From assembly GCA_905221605.1 (NCBI GenBank), contig CAJNDS010002824.1:97501-117500 (forward strand): a stretch of 20,000 nucleotides of DNA, read 5' to 3'. Below the pieces are notes generated by a model. The model did not search any database, was not told the DNA's origin, and saw only the letters and a program-made list of their open reading frames with translations. The position numbers and the translations under genes were made by a program. Below, one piece after another: positions 8,601 through 14,217 of the stretch. How positions within the stretch are numbered: position 1 is the stretch's first letter; every line of letters begins with the position of its first letter. The stretch comes from Symbiodinium natans (Eukaryota; Sar; Dinophyceae; Suessiales; Symbiodiniaceae).

Positions 8601-10188
8601 ACCCTAAAGCCTAAAGCCCAAAGCCGAAAGCCGAAAGCCGAAAGCCTAAAGCCTAAAGCCTATCCCCTCCTTAAAAACTTTTTTTAAAAAACAATAAATA
8701 AAAATAAAAGAGCAACTCAACTCCTGAACCCGGGGAGCTAAAAAGACGAAAGACAACAGCAAGAAGTGCCTGAGCCCAATCCACTTGGGGTAGTTACATG
8801 GTCCCATAATAGGGGCTTAGGCGGCCAAACCCTAACCCCAAAAACCTTAGCCCGAGAAGGGCTCCAAAACCCCTAGAGCGCTGGTTGAGGGTTTAGGGGC
8901 TCAGGGATTTGGGGTTTAAGGTTTGGGGTTTAGGGTTTGACCTAAACCCTCAACACTAAGCCTAAACCCTAAGCCCTAAGCCCTAAACCCTAAACCCTAA
9001 ACCCTAAACCCTAAACCTTAAACCCTAAACCCTAAATCCTAACCCTAAACCCTACTCAAAAAGACCCCTGAAAGCCTCAGAGCCCTGAAAAGGAGATCTG
9101 AGCCCGTGGCTTCCTTTTGCCCTTGCGCTTGTAGACCTAGGCTGGGTTGAGGTAGCCCTGAAACGTCTAGGGTTTCGGGTTTCGGGTTTAGGGTCTAGGG
9201 CTAGGGTTTAGGGTTTAGGGTTTAGGGTTTAGGGATTAGTTTTTAGGGTTTAGGGTTTCGGGTTTAGGGTTTAGCGCTTAAGGTTTAGGGTTTGGGGTTT
9301 AGTTTTGGGTCTCGAGCACCTCGAACCCCTACAGATGTCATCTTCGCCTACTTACAGCCAGCTACACCCCTCCAAGTGAACCCTAGACCGCAAGGTTTTC
9401 GAGGTTCAGGGTTCCGGGTCTAAGAACTTAGCGTTTACTGTAGGCTTTCGGGTTTAAGCTTGAGGGCTACGAGTGCCGGGCAAGGGGTTAGCATGAGGCT
9501 CATAGGGGTTATATAGAGCTTAGGATAAGCTACGACTGAAGCTGCCCTGCAAGCTGAAATCAAGTATGTCGTGAACCCTCAAGAACCCTTAGGATATCCA
9601 AAAGCGCCCTGGAAAAGGTGAGTTGGGGTTGGGGTTCGGGGTTTAGGGTTTGGGGACCTTGCCTCAAGAGCTCATTAGAAGGCTTGCGGGTGTGGTCGGA
9701 GGGAGGCGGGCTTTTGGACCCTAAAACTCTGCTTAGGGTCTAGGGTTTAGGGTTGAGGGTTGAGGGTTAGGGTTTAGGGTTTAGTTTGGGGCAGCAACCC
9801 TTCCGTTTATCTGCTTATTCGGACTTAACGGGGTTTAGGATTTAGAGCTTAGGGTTTAGGGCCTAAGGTTGAGGTTTTTGAGCTTTTATGGGTTGTGCCG
9901 GAACTTGAGGCCCACACAAAACCCTCGCAACCCAACCACCGTGAAGACACCCAGAACATCTCACACCTCATGCGAAACCCTAAACCCTAAACCCTCAACC
10001 CCTACACCCCTAAACCCGAAACCCCAAACCCTAAACCCTAAACCCTACACCATCCCAGGGGCTTTCTTCACCAAGACCACGTCTTGCCGGCCGCCCTGCA
10101 AGCTTTGGCTGCAAGACCCCAAGCCCAGGCCCCTCGCGACTTTAGGGTTTAGGGTTAGGGTTACGGTTTAGGGGTTAGGGTTTAGGGT

Positions 10189-10262
<74 letters not shown>

Positions 10263-12978
10263 GGTTTAGGTAAAGTTTAGGGTAGTTAGGGTTTAGCGTT
10301 TAGCCCTCAGGACTTAGGGTTTAGGGTTTAGGGTTTACGGTTTGGGACCCACCAAACTGCAACCAGCAGCAAACGGGGAGGGTGCCGGCCACGGGGGCAC
10401 GCAGTGGGGGGTAAACTTCTTGACCTCCTTGACCTTTCGTGACCTGTCTGACCTTCCATCCTACCCTAAACCCTGAAATCCTCCGGGTAAACCCTAATCC
10501 CTAAACGCTAAGGGCGGCAAATTCAGACATTACACTCCTGCGCACGTGGCCCGAGAACGGCAATTGAGCTGTGGCTTAGGCCTTAGGACCCTCAACCCTC
10601 AACCCCCAACCCCCAACCCTAAACCCTAAACCCGAAACCCTAAACCCTGAACCCTAACTCCTGCTTGTGGCTTCGTATGTTTCTCAAGCCCTAGCGCTCT
10701 GGGCCGACCTGGAAGGCTTCGTCATCGAGCCCACTGACCTCAGACGACGGGCTTGGACACGGCTCCGGGTTCCGGGGTTTAGGGTTTAGGGTTTAGGGTT
10801 TAGGTTTAGGGTTTAGGGTTTAGGGTTTAGGGTGTAGGGTTTAGGGTTTAGGGTTTAGGGTTTAGGGTTTTAGGGTTTAGGGTTTAGGGTTTAGCGTTTA
10901 GGATGTTAGGGTTTAGGATTTTATGAGGCTTCAAGGTTCCAAGGCCTAGGGGGGTCGGGTCCCAAACCTGAACAACCAGGGCTTTAGGGTGAGCTTCCCT
11001 AAACCCTAAACCCTAAACCCTAAACCCTAAACCCTAAACCCTAAACCCTACACCCTAAACCCTAAACCCTAAACCCTAAACCCTAAACCCTAAACCCTAA
11101 ACCTATAAATAAAGACTTGGGCTTGGGACACCTTCTTGGCAGGCCCCACTACAGCCAGGCACAAACTGAATCCCGAAGCATGTCTGTCCTTGGTACAGGG
11201 CCCCAACCGCTCAACACGGTTTAGGGTTTAGGGTTTAGGGTTTAGGGTTTAGGGTTTAGGGTTTAGGGTTTAGGGTTTAGGGTTTAGGGTTTAGGGTTTA
11301 GGGTTTAGGGTTTAGGGTTTAGGGTTTAGGGTTTAGGGTTTAGGGTTTAGGGTTTAGGACAAAGGGTTTAGTTTACGGTTTCTCAACTTCCAGCAGCACA
11401 TTCGACAGAACCTTACGCTGGTTCGTAAGCTCGGAACATTCACGGTACGAAGGTCGTAGCCCATGACTCGACCACCAGGCCTGCCACACAATCTCAGACC
11501 AAGGAATGATGTCACTACCAATATGTATCATGAGTAGGGTTATATCTATCAGAGTTTCTGACTGATAAGGTTTTGGGTTTTGGGTGTAGGGCTTAGGTTT
11601 TGGGTGTAGGGCTTAGGGCTTAGAGCTTGATTCGGGCTTAGGGCTTAGGGCTTAGGGCTTAGGGCTTAGGGCTTAGGGCTTAGGGCTTAGGGCTTAGGGC
11701 TTAGGGCTTAGGGCTTAGGGCTTAGGGCCTAGGGCTGAGGGCTGAGGGCTGAGGGCTTAGGGCTTGGGGCTTGGGGCTTGGGGCTTATACCAAACGGTAC
11801 CATGGGTGCGGTCGAACACGTACGCCTACGCTGGCCTCCCTGAACTGGAGCCCGCGAATCGCGCATGTGCGTCGCGACACTGAGACGGACCACACCAAAA
11901 CTTACCCAAATCAAGTCTCGGCAACCCCCAACCTGGGCAGTATAGGCACCCTGGGTTCCTTGCATCCAGAAATTTTCTCGAAAATTAGGTACCTGATTAC
12001 CCCTCAAGAGCCTGTAACCTCCTAAGACCCCTCGGCAGTCAGTGCCTCCCTACACCTCAAGGAACTCTTGAGAAACCTCCAAAACCCAATTAAACGAGAC
12101 CCTTAAGGAATCTTCTCTAAACACTACAAAACCCAAAACCCTACAAACCCAACAGACAACCCCAAAGCCTTTAAAGCCCTCCAATCCCTGTAGACCCTAC
12201 ACGAATGACGCCCGAACCCCTGAAAAGCCCTAGTATAGGGGTCGGAATAAATACTGAGAATATTCCCTTATGGTCCACTTGCTGATTGCACCAGAATAAC
12301 CCCCAAAAAACCCTACGCTGAGTGTTAGCCCCCCTCTGTTCAACCCTCAACCCTAAACCTAAACCCTAAACCCGAAACAAAATCCTAGAGTTTTCAAATG
12401 CCCCGTGCCTCAGAAAACCGCCGAGGTGGCTGCGGACCACGACGCGGTCGTCGTTCACACCCAAGTCGCAGGCCCTGGCCACCTTTGGGGTTTTAGGGGT
12501 TTAGGGGTTTAGGGTTCAGGATTTAAGGTTTAGGGTTCCGGGGTTTAGGATTTAGGGTTCAGGGGTCCAGGCTGAGGTCTAGGGTTACCTGGTTTAGCGT
12601 TTTGGCTTTGGCCTAGAACCTGAGCACCTAGACCCCTTGACCTCTCAACGGAGTAAGACTCGTACCCCTAGGGTTGTACCCCTAAAGGTTCCCCTTGGCA
12701 TGAACCTGAATATGGCCCAAATACCCATTGAGGGATCCTTAAGAAGCGGTCCCCAAACCCCCAGGGTACCACCTCGAAAGTCCGAGGTAGTCCCCTTAAA
12801 CCTCGGTGACTCTCAATCTCCTAGACTCCCCAAATCCTGAGCCCTTAAAGCCTCACGCCCCTAAACCCTCAAGCCTCAACCCTCAACCCTAAACCCTAAA
12901 CCCTAAACCCCCCGCCTCCACGTCAGCCAAGGTCATCTTTCCCCTTCCGGGAAGGTTGTGCCGTGCTGCGGTGCCAGC
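2534..12978 (-). CDS. multi-exon gene: histidine phosphatase (phosphoglycerate-mutase-like) protein, 3' end missing
   Basis: At least 13 short exons on the minus strand, listed separately, form one continuous frame. Histidine phosphatases transfer phosphate through a phospho-histidine in an RHG motif. Here RHGE lies in the exon 4736-4794 and the following conserved block LTPKGEGQA lies in 2945-3004. Upstream exons would add an N-terminal region of some 200-250 residues rich in Ala, Arg and Asp that I do not recognise. The first exon is taken as 12916-12978 because it holds an in-frame ATG and because the neighbouring gene ends near 14.0 kb. The frame can be followed to PELLVV; the family's next block (SPL.RA.QT) and the second catalytic histidine were not found to the left, so the gene is truncated, rearranged or interrupted there. 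Membership of the seven exons right of 7.1 kb rests on splice phase, not homology. Confidence 0.75.
2612..2944 (-). other. telomere-like intron of the histidine phosphatase gene
   Basis: The right arm (2740-2927) is a good CCCTAAA array, while the left arm (2612-2660) is a short degenerate TTTAGGG stretch. An A9 run and unique sequence lie between. The donor could be GC at 2944-2943 or GT in GAG|GTTTAGGG at 2926-2925; both keep phase 0. Confidence 0.6.
2945..3004 (-). CDS. histidine phosphatase exon: LTPKG block
   Basis: Twenty codons: DPDGKFEDPLLTPKGEGQAK. The D-P-x-L-T-x-x-G-x-x-Q-A pattern is the conserved segment that follows the RHG motif in this superfamily. The acceptor TTGCAG|GAT is conventional and directly follows a CCCTAAACCC array (minus-strand sense). 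The donor is AAG|GC, or 18 nt further at GAG|GTTTAGGG; both leave phase 0. Confidence 0.85.
3005..3815 (-). other. telomere-like intron with inverted arms
   Basis: The left arm 3009-3437 is TTTAGGG with many TTAGGGC and GGGGTTT variants. The right side 3606-3755 is CCCTAAA-like. Between them are about 100 bp of unique sequence (3438-3540) and a second TTTAGGG patch (3542-3605). Confidence 0.7.
3816..3886 (-). CDS. histidine phosphatase exon: between RHG and LTP blocks
   Basis: Reads EWRAKPDWDGKSEPYTLDQD then NKG, with the first codon split over the upstream junction. A W-rich, acidic loop of this kind links RHG.G.HN to the D-P-x-L-T block. Acceptor CCCTAG|GA closes a degenerate CCCTAAA run. 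The best donor is GC after AAAGGG, giving phase 0 and fitting the next exon. Confidence 0.82.
4130..4277 (+). repeat. diverged repeat block, copy A
   Basis: Shares two collinear stretches with copy B at 4408-4528: a first part around CTATAAT, and a nearly identical second part (4192-4277 versus 4451-4528) containing AAGCTTTCTCGAGAAGGGGA and CCTCGACCTTTCCAGG. Copy A has about 8 extra bases, TCAGGAAG. Open frames across it (4126-4332 +, 4114-4359 -) are not used by the inferred gene. Confidence 0.85.
4408..4528 (+). repeat. diverged repeat block, copy B
   Basis: Second copy of the block at 4130-4277, same orientation and about 270 bp downstream. The upstream part is more diverged than the HindIII/XhoI-site core. 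Further CTATAAT-centred motifs occur at 4084-4112 and 4994-5022. I recognise no element family. Confidence 0.85.
4578..4602 (+). repeat. G25 homopolymer
   Basis: Twenty-five consecutive G. Similar runs are G25 at 17745-17769, C23 at 19484-19506 and G15 at 5726-5740. All lie in inferred intronic or flanking DNA, none in an exon. Confidence 0.95.
4736..4794 (-). CDS. histidine phosphatase exon: catalytic RHG motif
   Basis: Reads GAKKVHFIRHGEGFHNVAQ. The beta strand VHFI followed by R-H-G-E is the phosphate-binding and nucleophile motif of the superfamily, and G-x-HN is typical of its phosphoglycerate-mutase-like eukaryotic members. The His of RHG should be the phosphorylated residue. The 59-nt exon enters in phase 2 at CCGAG|A and leaves in phase 1. 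This is the key evidence that the islands between repeat blocks are exons and that the gene lies on the minus strand. Confidence 0.93.
4795..5474 (-). other. telomere-like intron with an 86-bp inverted-repeat element
   Basis: In minus sense it starts GTTTAGGGTTTAGGG straight after GAGAG and ends at GAG before AGGAGCC. Right arm 5397-5474 is CCCTAAA/CCCCAAA; left arm 4803-4947 is GGGGTTT. The arms share the rarer CCCCAAA/TTTGGGG variant. A TTTAGGG patch at 5048-5200 and unique sequence at 5205-5395 lie inside. Confidence 0.78.
4955..5040. mobile_element. 86-bp inverted-repeat (MITE-like) element
   Basis: Arms 4955-4974 and 5021-5040 are inverted repeats matching at 17 of 20 positions, ending GTTGTCCCTTATACTAACAG on the left. 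The 46-bp interior has no coding capacity and contains TACTATAAT, also seen in the 4130/4408 repeats. It interrupts a GGGGTTT array. I see no clear target duplication and no second full copy here. Confidence 0.65.
5475..5598 (-). CDS. histidine phosphatase gene exon upstream of the RHG exon
   Basis: Reads EILERFYAKSTAGETLRASL then GFRARLVAAADGATPPEGKPE, open over 124 nt with strong GC3. It ends GAGAG|GTTTAGGG, so the first telomere-like unit supplies the GT donor, and joins the RHG exon in phase 2. Acceptor CCCCAAG|AA follows CCCTAAACC. It is probably a linker or N-terminal segment next to the catalytic domain. Confidence 0.85.
5599..6983 (-). other. long telomere-like intron containing an AT-rich island
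   Basis: In minus sense it begins GTTTAGGTTTAGGG and carries a long arm (6565-6983 as CCCTAAA), then ends with a short arm (5600-5640 as TTTAGGG) and CCCCAAG. The core contains a G15 run, the AT-rich island 5790-6390 and TTTAGGG patches at 6402-6475. The flanking exons join in phase 1, giving codon G+AA. Confidence 0.8.
5790..6390 (+). other. AT-rich island
   Basis: About 600 bp, roughly 70 percent A+T and T-rich on the + strand, in a GC-balanced repeat field. It is built of irregular short motifs (TTATAGTAG, TATTGT, TATTATT), has no long open frame and lacks telomere-like units. It could be organellar or other inserted DNA, but I recognise no organelle gene. Borders are sharp within some tens of bases. 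Confidence 0.8.
6984..7068 (-). CDS. histidine phosphatase gene exon
   Basis: Reads LARVLRAMAPKAHDAGEMGD then LRAAGDLK. Donor AAGG|GTTTAGG and the next acceptor CCCCAAG|AA give codon GAA and continuous frame LKEILERFY. This was the cleanest junction in the gene and needed no choice among sites. The acceptor is CCCCCAAG|CTC. An Ala/Arg/Asp-rich amphipathic stretch; function unknown. Confidence 0.83.
7069..7481 (-). other. telomere-like intron
   Basis: Arms 7076-7137 (TTTAGGG) and 7264-7463 (CCCTAAA, with an octamer CCCTAAAA subarray at 7369-7440). About 120 bp of unique loop between them holds no convincing exon. Confidence 0.65.
7369..7440 (+). repeat. octamer CCCTAAAA subarray
   Basis: About eight copies of an 8-bp CCCTAAAA unit inside a heptamer CCCTAAA arm, with CCTAGAAT variants just before it (7290-7360). 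Confidence 0.9.
7482..7528 (-). CDS. histidine phosphatase gene exon
   Basis: Reads GGSSLLSSIRSRPLA after a split Asp codon. Acceptor CCCCAG|AC pairs in phase 1 with the upstream donor. Donor GCC|GTAGCC gives phase 0 as the next exon needs; the frame remains open 18 nt further (VANTSQ), so the 3' border is uncertain. Confidence 0.6.
7709..7882 (+). repeat. diverged 65-70 bp tandem duplication
   Basis: 7709-7780 and 7815-7882 share the order TAAACCCTACCCCCCC, then AAAGGAAAGGCCTGCACA-like, then AAGGCCACAAGCC. On the minus strand the second copy can read VALGVCAGLSFE before a GAG|GTTTGGG donor-like site, so these could be duplicated exon remnants. I could not place them in frame with the neighbouring exons. 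Confidence 0.6.
7884..7980. mobile_element. introner-like inverted-repeat element, copy 1 (97 bp)
   Basis: Terminal inverted repeats 7884-7907 and 7957-7980 match at 23 of 24 positions (CTGGTTCTTAGTAGGGAATG inward). The 49-bp interior contains nested GGTACCCT/AGGGTAT pairing. Interior and arms align in reverse orientation with the 98-bp copy at 18313-18410. The ends supply GT (CTG|GTTCTTAG) and AG (CTAAGAACCAG|), so the element could be spliced out in either orientation. Confidence 0.85.
8022..8117 (-). CDS. histidine phosphatase gene exon, acidic segment
   Basis: Reads ALRWELRRLNREMEEGVDQ then VDDDADMEACLA. Charged, probably helical first half and acidic second half. Acceptor CTCGAAG|AA directly after CCCTAAA, phase 1. 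Donor GCTG|GTTCTTAG, phase 1, matching the element-end sequence; joining to the next exon makes a GAC codon. Confidence 0.78.
8118..9120 (-). other. telomere-like intron with two repeat pairs
   Basis: Outer arms are 8123-8400 (TTTAGGG) and 8941-9058 (CCCTAAA). A second CCCTAAA/AAAGCCT block (8514-8665) and TTTAGGG patch (8880-8940) enclose 8666-8879, which may hold another exon; its minus frames are short and A/T-rich, so I did not annotate one. Confidence 0.55.
9080..9136 (-). CDS. candidate exon, basic segment
   Basis: After acceptor CAGCCTAG the frame reads VYKRKGKRKPRAQISFSGL before a stop. It must splice before that stop; a GC donor after 16 nt (end 9121) gives the phase 1 needed by the next exon. 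The + strand reading of the same island (GDLSPWLPFALALVDLGW) is also open, so strand is supported only by context. Confidence 0.5.
9137..10050 (-). other. telomere-like intron
   Basis: Arms 9165-9310 (TTTAGGG) and 9970-10050 (CCCTAAA). A long interior (9311-9968) mixes unique sequence with scattered TTTAGGG patches at 9625-9650, 9735-9787 and 9830-9870. The + strand has AAAAG|GTGAGT near 9619, a good donor consensus with no exon I can defend. Confidence 0.6.
10051..10132 (-). CDS. candidate exon
   Basis: Reads GGRQDVVLVKKAPGM at its 3' end, leaving phase 0 at ATG|GTGTAGGG. Acceptor TCGCGAG|G gives phase 2, matching the upstream exon. The + strand also reads openly (GAFFTKTTSCRPPCKLWLQD after CATCCCAG), so coding on minus is inferred from gene context. 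No family recognised. Confidence 0.52.
10133..11102 (-). other. telomere-like intron or two introns
   Basis: Arms are 10142-10350 (TTTAGGG with a homogenised GGGTTGA stretch at 10185-10263) and 10995-11102 (CCCTAAA). Inner arms 10589-10660 and 10775-10920 enclose a possible further exon at 10665-10774. Confidence 0.6.
10665..10774. CDS. possible exon, strand undecided
   Basis: Has the usual exon setting, CCCTAAA left and TTTAGGG right. Minus reads SSEVSGLDDEAFQVGPER in one frame and, in the frame that keeps phase 2 with both neighbours, SRVQARRLRSVGSMTKPSR. Plus reads ALWADLEGFVIEPTDLRRRA with CTAG acceptor and CGG|GTTCCGG donor contexts. I cannot choose. Confidence 0.4.
11103..11209 (-). 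CDS. candidate exon
   Basis: Frame reads RLGPCTKDRHASGFSLCL then AVVGPAKKVSQAQVFIY. Donor ATAG|GTTTAGGG is exactly at the first telomere-like unit (phase 2); acceptor GTTGAG|CGG follows CCCTAAACC (phase 0), fitting the upstream exon. The + strand is open too (TWAWDTFLAGPTTARHKL). Confidence 0.58.
11218..11358 (+). repeat. longest near-perfect TTTAGGG array
   Basis: About 20 consecutive TTTAGGG units with almost no variants, faced by the equally clean CCCTAAA array 10995-11102 on the other side of the exon at 11103-11209. Such clean arrays are the exception; most arrays here are degenerate. Confidence 0.95.
11633..11730 (+). repeat. homogenised GGGCTTA array
   Basis: Some 14 consecutive GGGCTTA units, a single-base variant of TTTAGGG, followed by GGGCTGA and GGGCTTG subarrays up to 11787. 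The stepwise blocks look like repeated local expansion of mutated units. Confidence 0.92.
12372..12482 (-). CDS. candidate exon
   Basis: Thirty-seven codons with high GC3 in the first part: VARACDLGVNDDRVVVRSHL then GGFLRHGAFENSRILFR. Acceptor CCCCAAAG|GTG and donor CGG|GTTTAGGG, phase 0 at both ends. The frame joins its neighbours on both sides. The family is not recognised. Confidence 0.65.
12483..12915 (-). other. telomere-like intron
   Basis: Arms 12487-12590 (TTTAGGG) and 12835-12910 (CCCTAAA). The loop 12595-12830 is unique with no exon recognised. Confidence 0.65.
12916..12978 (-). CDS. candidate first or early exon
   Basis: After acceptor CCTGACAG the frame reads AGTAARHNLPGRGKMTLADVE. 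The in-frame ATG at 12934-12936 may be the start codon, which would leave only MTLADVE coding in this exon. Donor is GAG|GC (phase 0), or GT at 12908-12907. No exon could be placed between here and 14.0 kb. Confidence 0.55.
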
Positions 12979-13193
12979 CTGTCAGGATCAGGGTTTAGGG
13001 CTTAAGGTTCAGGGCTTGGGTTTAGGGTTTAGGGTTTAAGGTTCAGGGTTTAGGGTTTAGGGTTTAGGATTTAGGGTTTAGGGCTCAGGGTTCAGGGCTC
13101 AGGGTTCAGGGTTCAGCGTTCAGGGTTCAGGGTTCAGGGTTCAGGGTTTAGGGTTTAGGGTTTAGGGTCTAGGGTTTAGGGTTGAGTCTAAGA

Positions 13194-13384
13194 AATCTTC
13201 AACATGGGTCCCTTTAAGGGGATCCTATTCTATTTGGGAAGTAAAAGGGGCACCCCTATTTCGGGAAATACCCACAATCTTCAACATGGGGGGGGGTTCC
13301 GAAAATGGGGGGGGGGGGTACCCTTTTGGGGGGGTCCCTTTAAGGGGGATCCTATTCTATTGGGGGTGTTGGGAAATACCCACA
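13194..13384 (+). repeat. imperfect tandem duplication
   Basis: Unit 1 (13194-13275) and unit 2 (13276-13384) share, in order, AATCTTCAACATGGG, GTCCCTTTAAGGGGATCC with CTATTCTAT, and GGGAAATACCCACA. Unit 2 is longer through G-run expansions (13287-13296, 13307-13318, 13328-13334). Confidence 0.85.
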
Positions 13385-13738
13385 TACCCCTTGCGCATAC
13401 CCCTTAGAAGAAACTAAAGGGGTATGGTAAGATCCCTCCTGATATACTCCTTTTACAGGTTAAAGGGTGTGGGTTTGGGGTGTGTTGAATTTTCTTAGAG
13501 TTGAGGTTGACCCTCAACCCTAAACCCTAAACCCTAAACCCTAAACCCTAAACCCTAAACCCTAAACCCGAGGGTTCAGAGCTTTGATGGTTTAGGGCTT
13601 AGGGGCTTGGCGCTTTGGGGTTTCTTTATAGGGCAGGGCTCTGAAGCCAGAGTTCAGGTTTCGGGTTTACAGTTTACAAGGTTTACAGGGTTTACAGGGT
13701 TTGCAGGGTTAGGGCTTAAGGTTTTTTACAGGGTTTGA

Positions 13739-13777
13739 AGGGTTTGCAGGGTTTGCAGGGTTTGCAGGGTTTGCAGG
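13739..13777 (+). repeat. GGGTTTGCA tandem repeat
   Basis: Five head-to-tail copies of a 9-mer that looks like a telomere-type unit altered to GGGTTTGCA, with diverged copies on both sides. Its open frame (GLQGLQGLQ) is compositional. Confidence 0.85.
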
Positions 13778-14000
13778 GTTTAGTGTTTAGAGTTTTCACA
13801 GGGTTACAGTTACAGGGTTTGCAGGGTTTAGAGGTTGAGGGTTTTTCTTTTGGGGCCTACTGGGAGAAGGCGTGGTGGCCCCCTTGCGCTCTCCAGGGTC
13901 AGCAGCCCATACCGGCGGAGGGTTTAGGGTTCATCCTACACTTCATCCCTAAACCCTAAACCCTAAACTCTAAACCCTTTAGTGCCACTTCACGGGCACT

Positions 14001-14217
14001 TCATTGGGGGGTGCGAGACTCGCCCGCTTGCAGCTTCGCCAGGTAGGCAGTTGTGTAACAGACGAGCTGCCCGGCCGCTCGCACCGCACCTTGCTGGGCG
14101 GCAAAATCTCGGGGGCAGACCTTCAGCTGGAGATGCGCCTGTCGGAATGCCGAAAGCTTAGCAGAGATTCCTGCAATGCCCAGGTCACCAGCTGCGACCT
14201 CCTCCTCCTGGGCCTCT
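14001..14217 (-). CDS. terminal exon, unknown protein
   Basis: The longest exon. After acceptor GGTCTTCCAG it reads EAQEEEVAAGDLGIAGISA, continues through KLSAFRQAHLQLKVCPRDFA and ends GESRTPQ before TGA. High GC3, no internal stop, one good acceptor. The opposite strand has a 101-codon frame here, but it lacks matching splice context. Acceptors at 14218, 14216 or 14214 differ in phase. Confidence 0.75.

Larger units (their letters stand above)
11210..12371 (-). other. long telomere-like intron
   Basis: Left arms 11218-11358 (near-perfect TTTAGGG) and 11572-11787 (homogenised GGGCTTA). Right arm 12330-12371 is short. Unique sequence at 11375-11570 and 11790-12330 shows no recognisable gene; a short hairpin TATCAG...CTGATA lies near 11547-11567. 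Confidence 0.6.
12979..13980. other. intergenic or 5' region with repeat arrays and a small duplication
   Basis: TTTAGGG and TTCAGGG arrays at 12990-13182, CCCTAAA at 13508-13567, degenerate GGGTTTGCA repeats at 13680-13830 and CCCTAAA at 13950-13977. A local duplication occupies 13194-13384. A tiny island at 13568-13590 is too short to judge. Nothing here is convincingly coding. Confidence 0.5.

Noticed and set aside
9604-9632. + strand donor AAAAG|GTGAGT as evidence for a + gene
   Set aside because: No upstream open exon with acceptor on + supports it; single consensus matches are expected by chance in 20 kb.
10185-10263. CRISPR-like array
   Set aside because: Direct repeats have no spacers; it is a simple heptamer array in a eukaryotic context.
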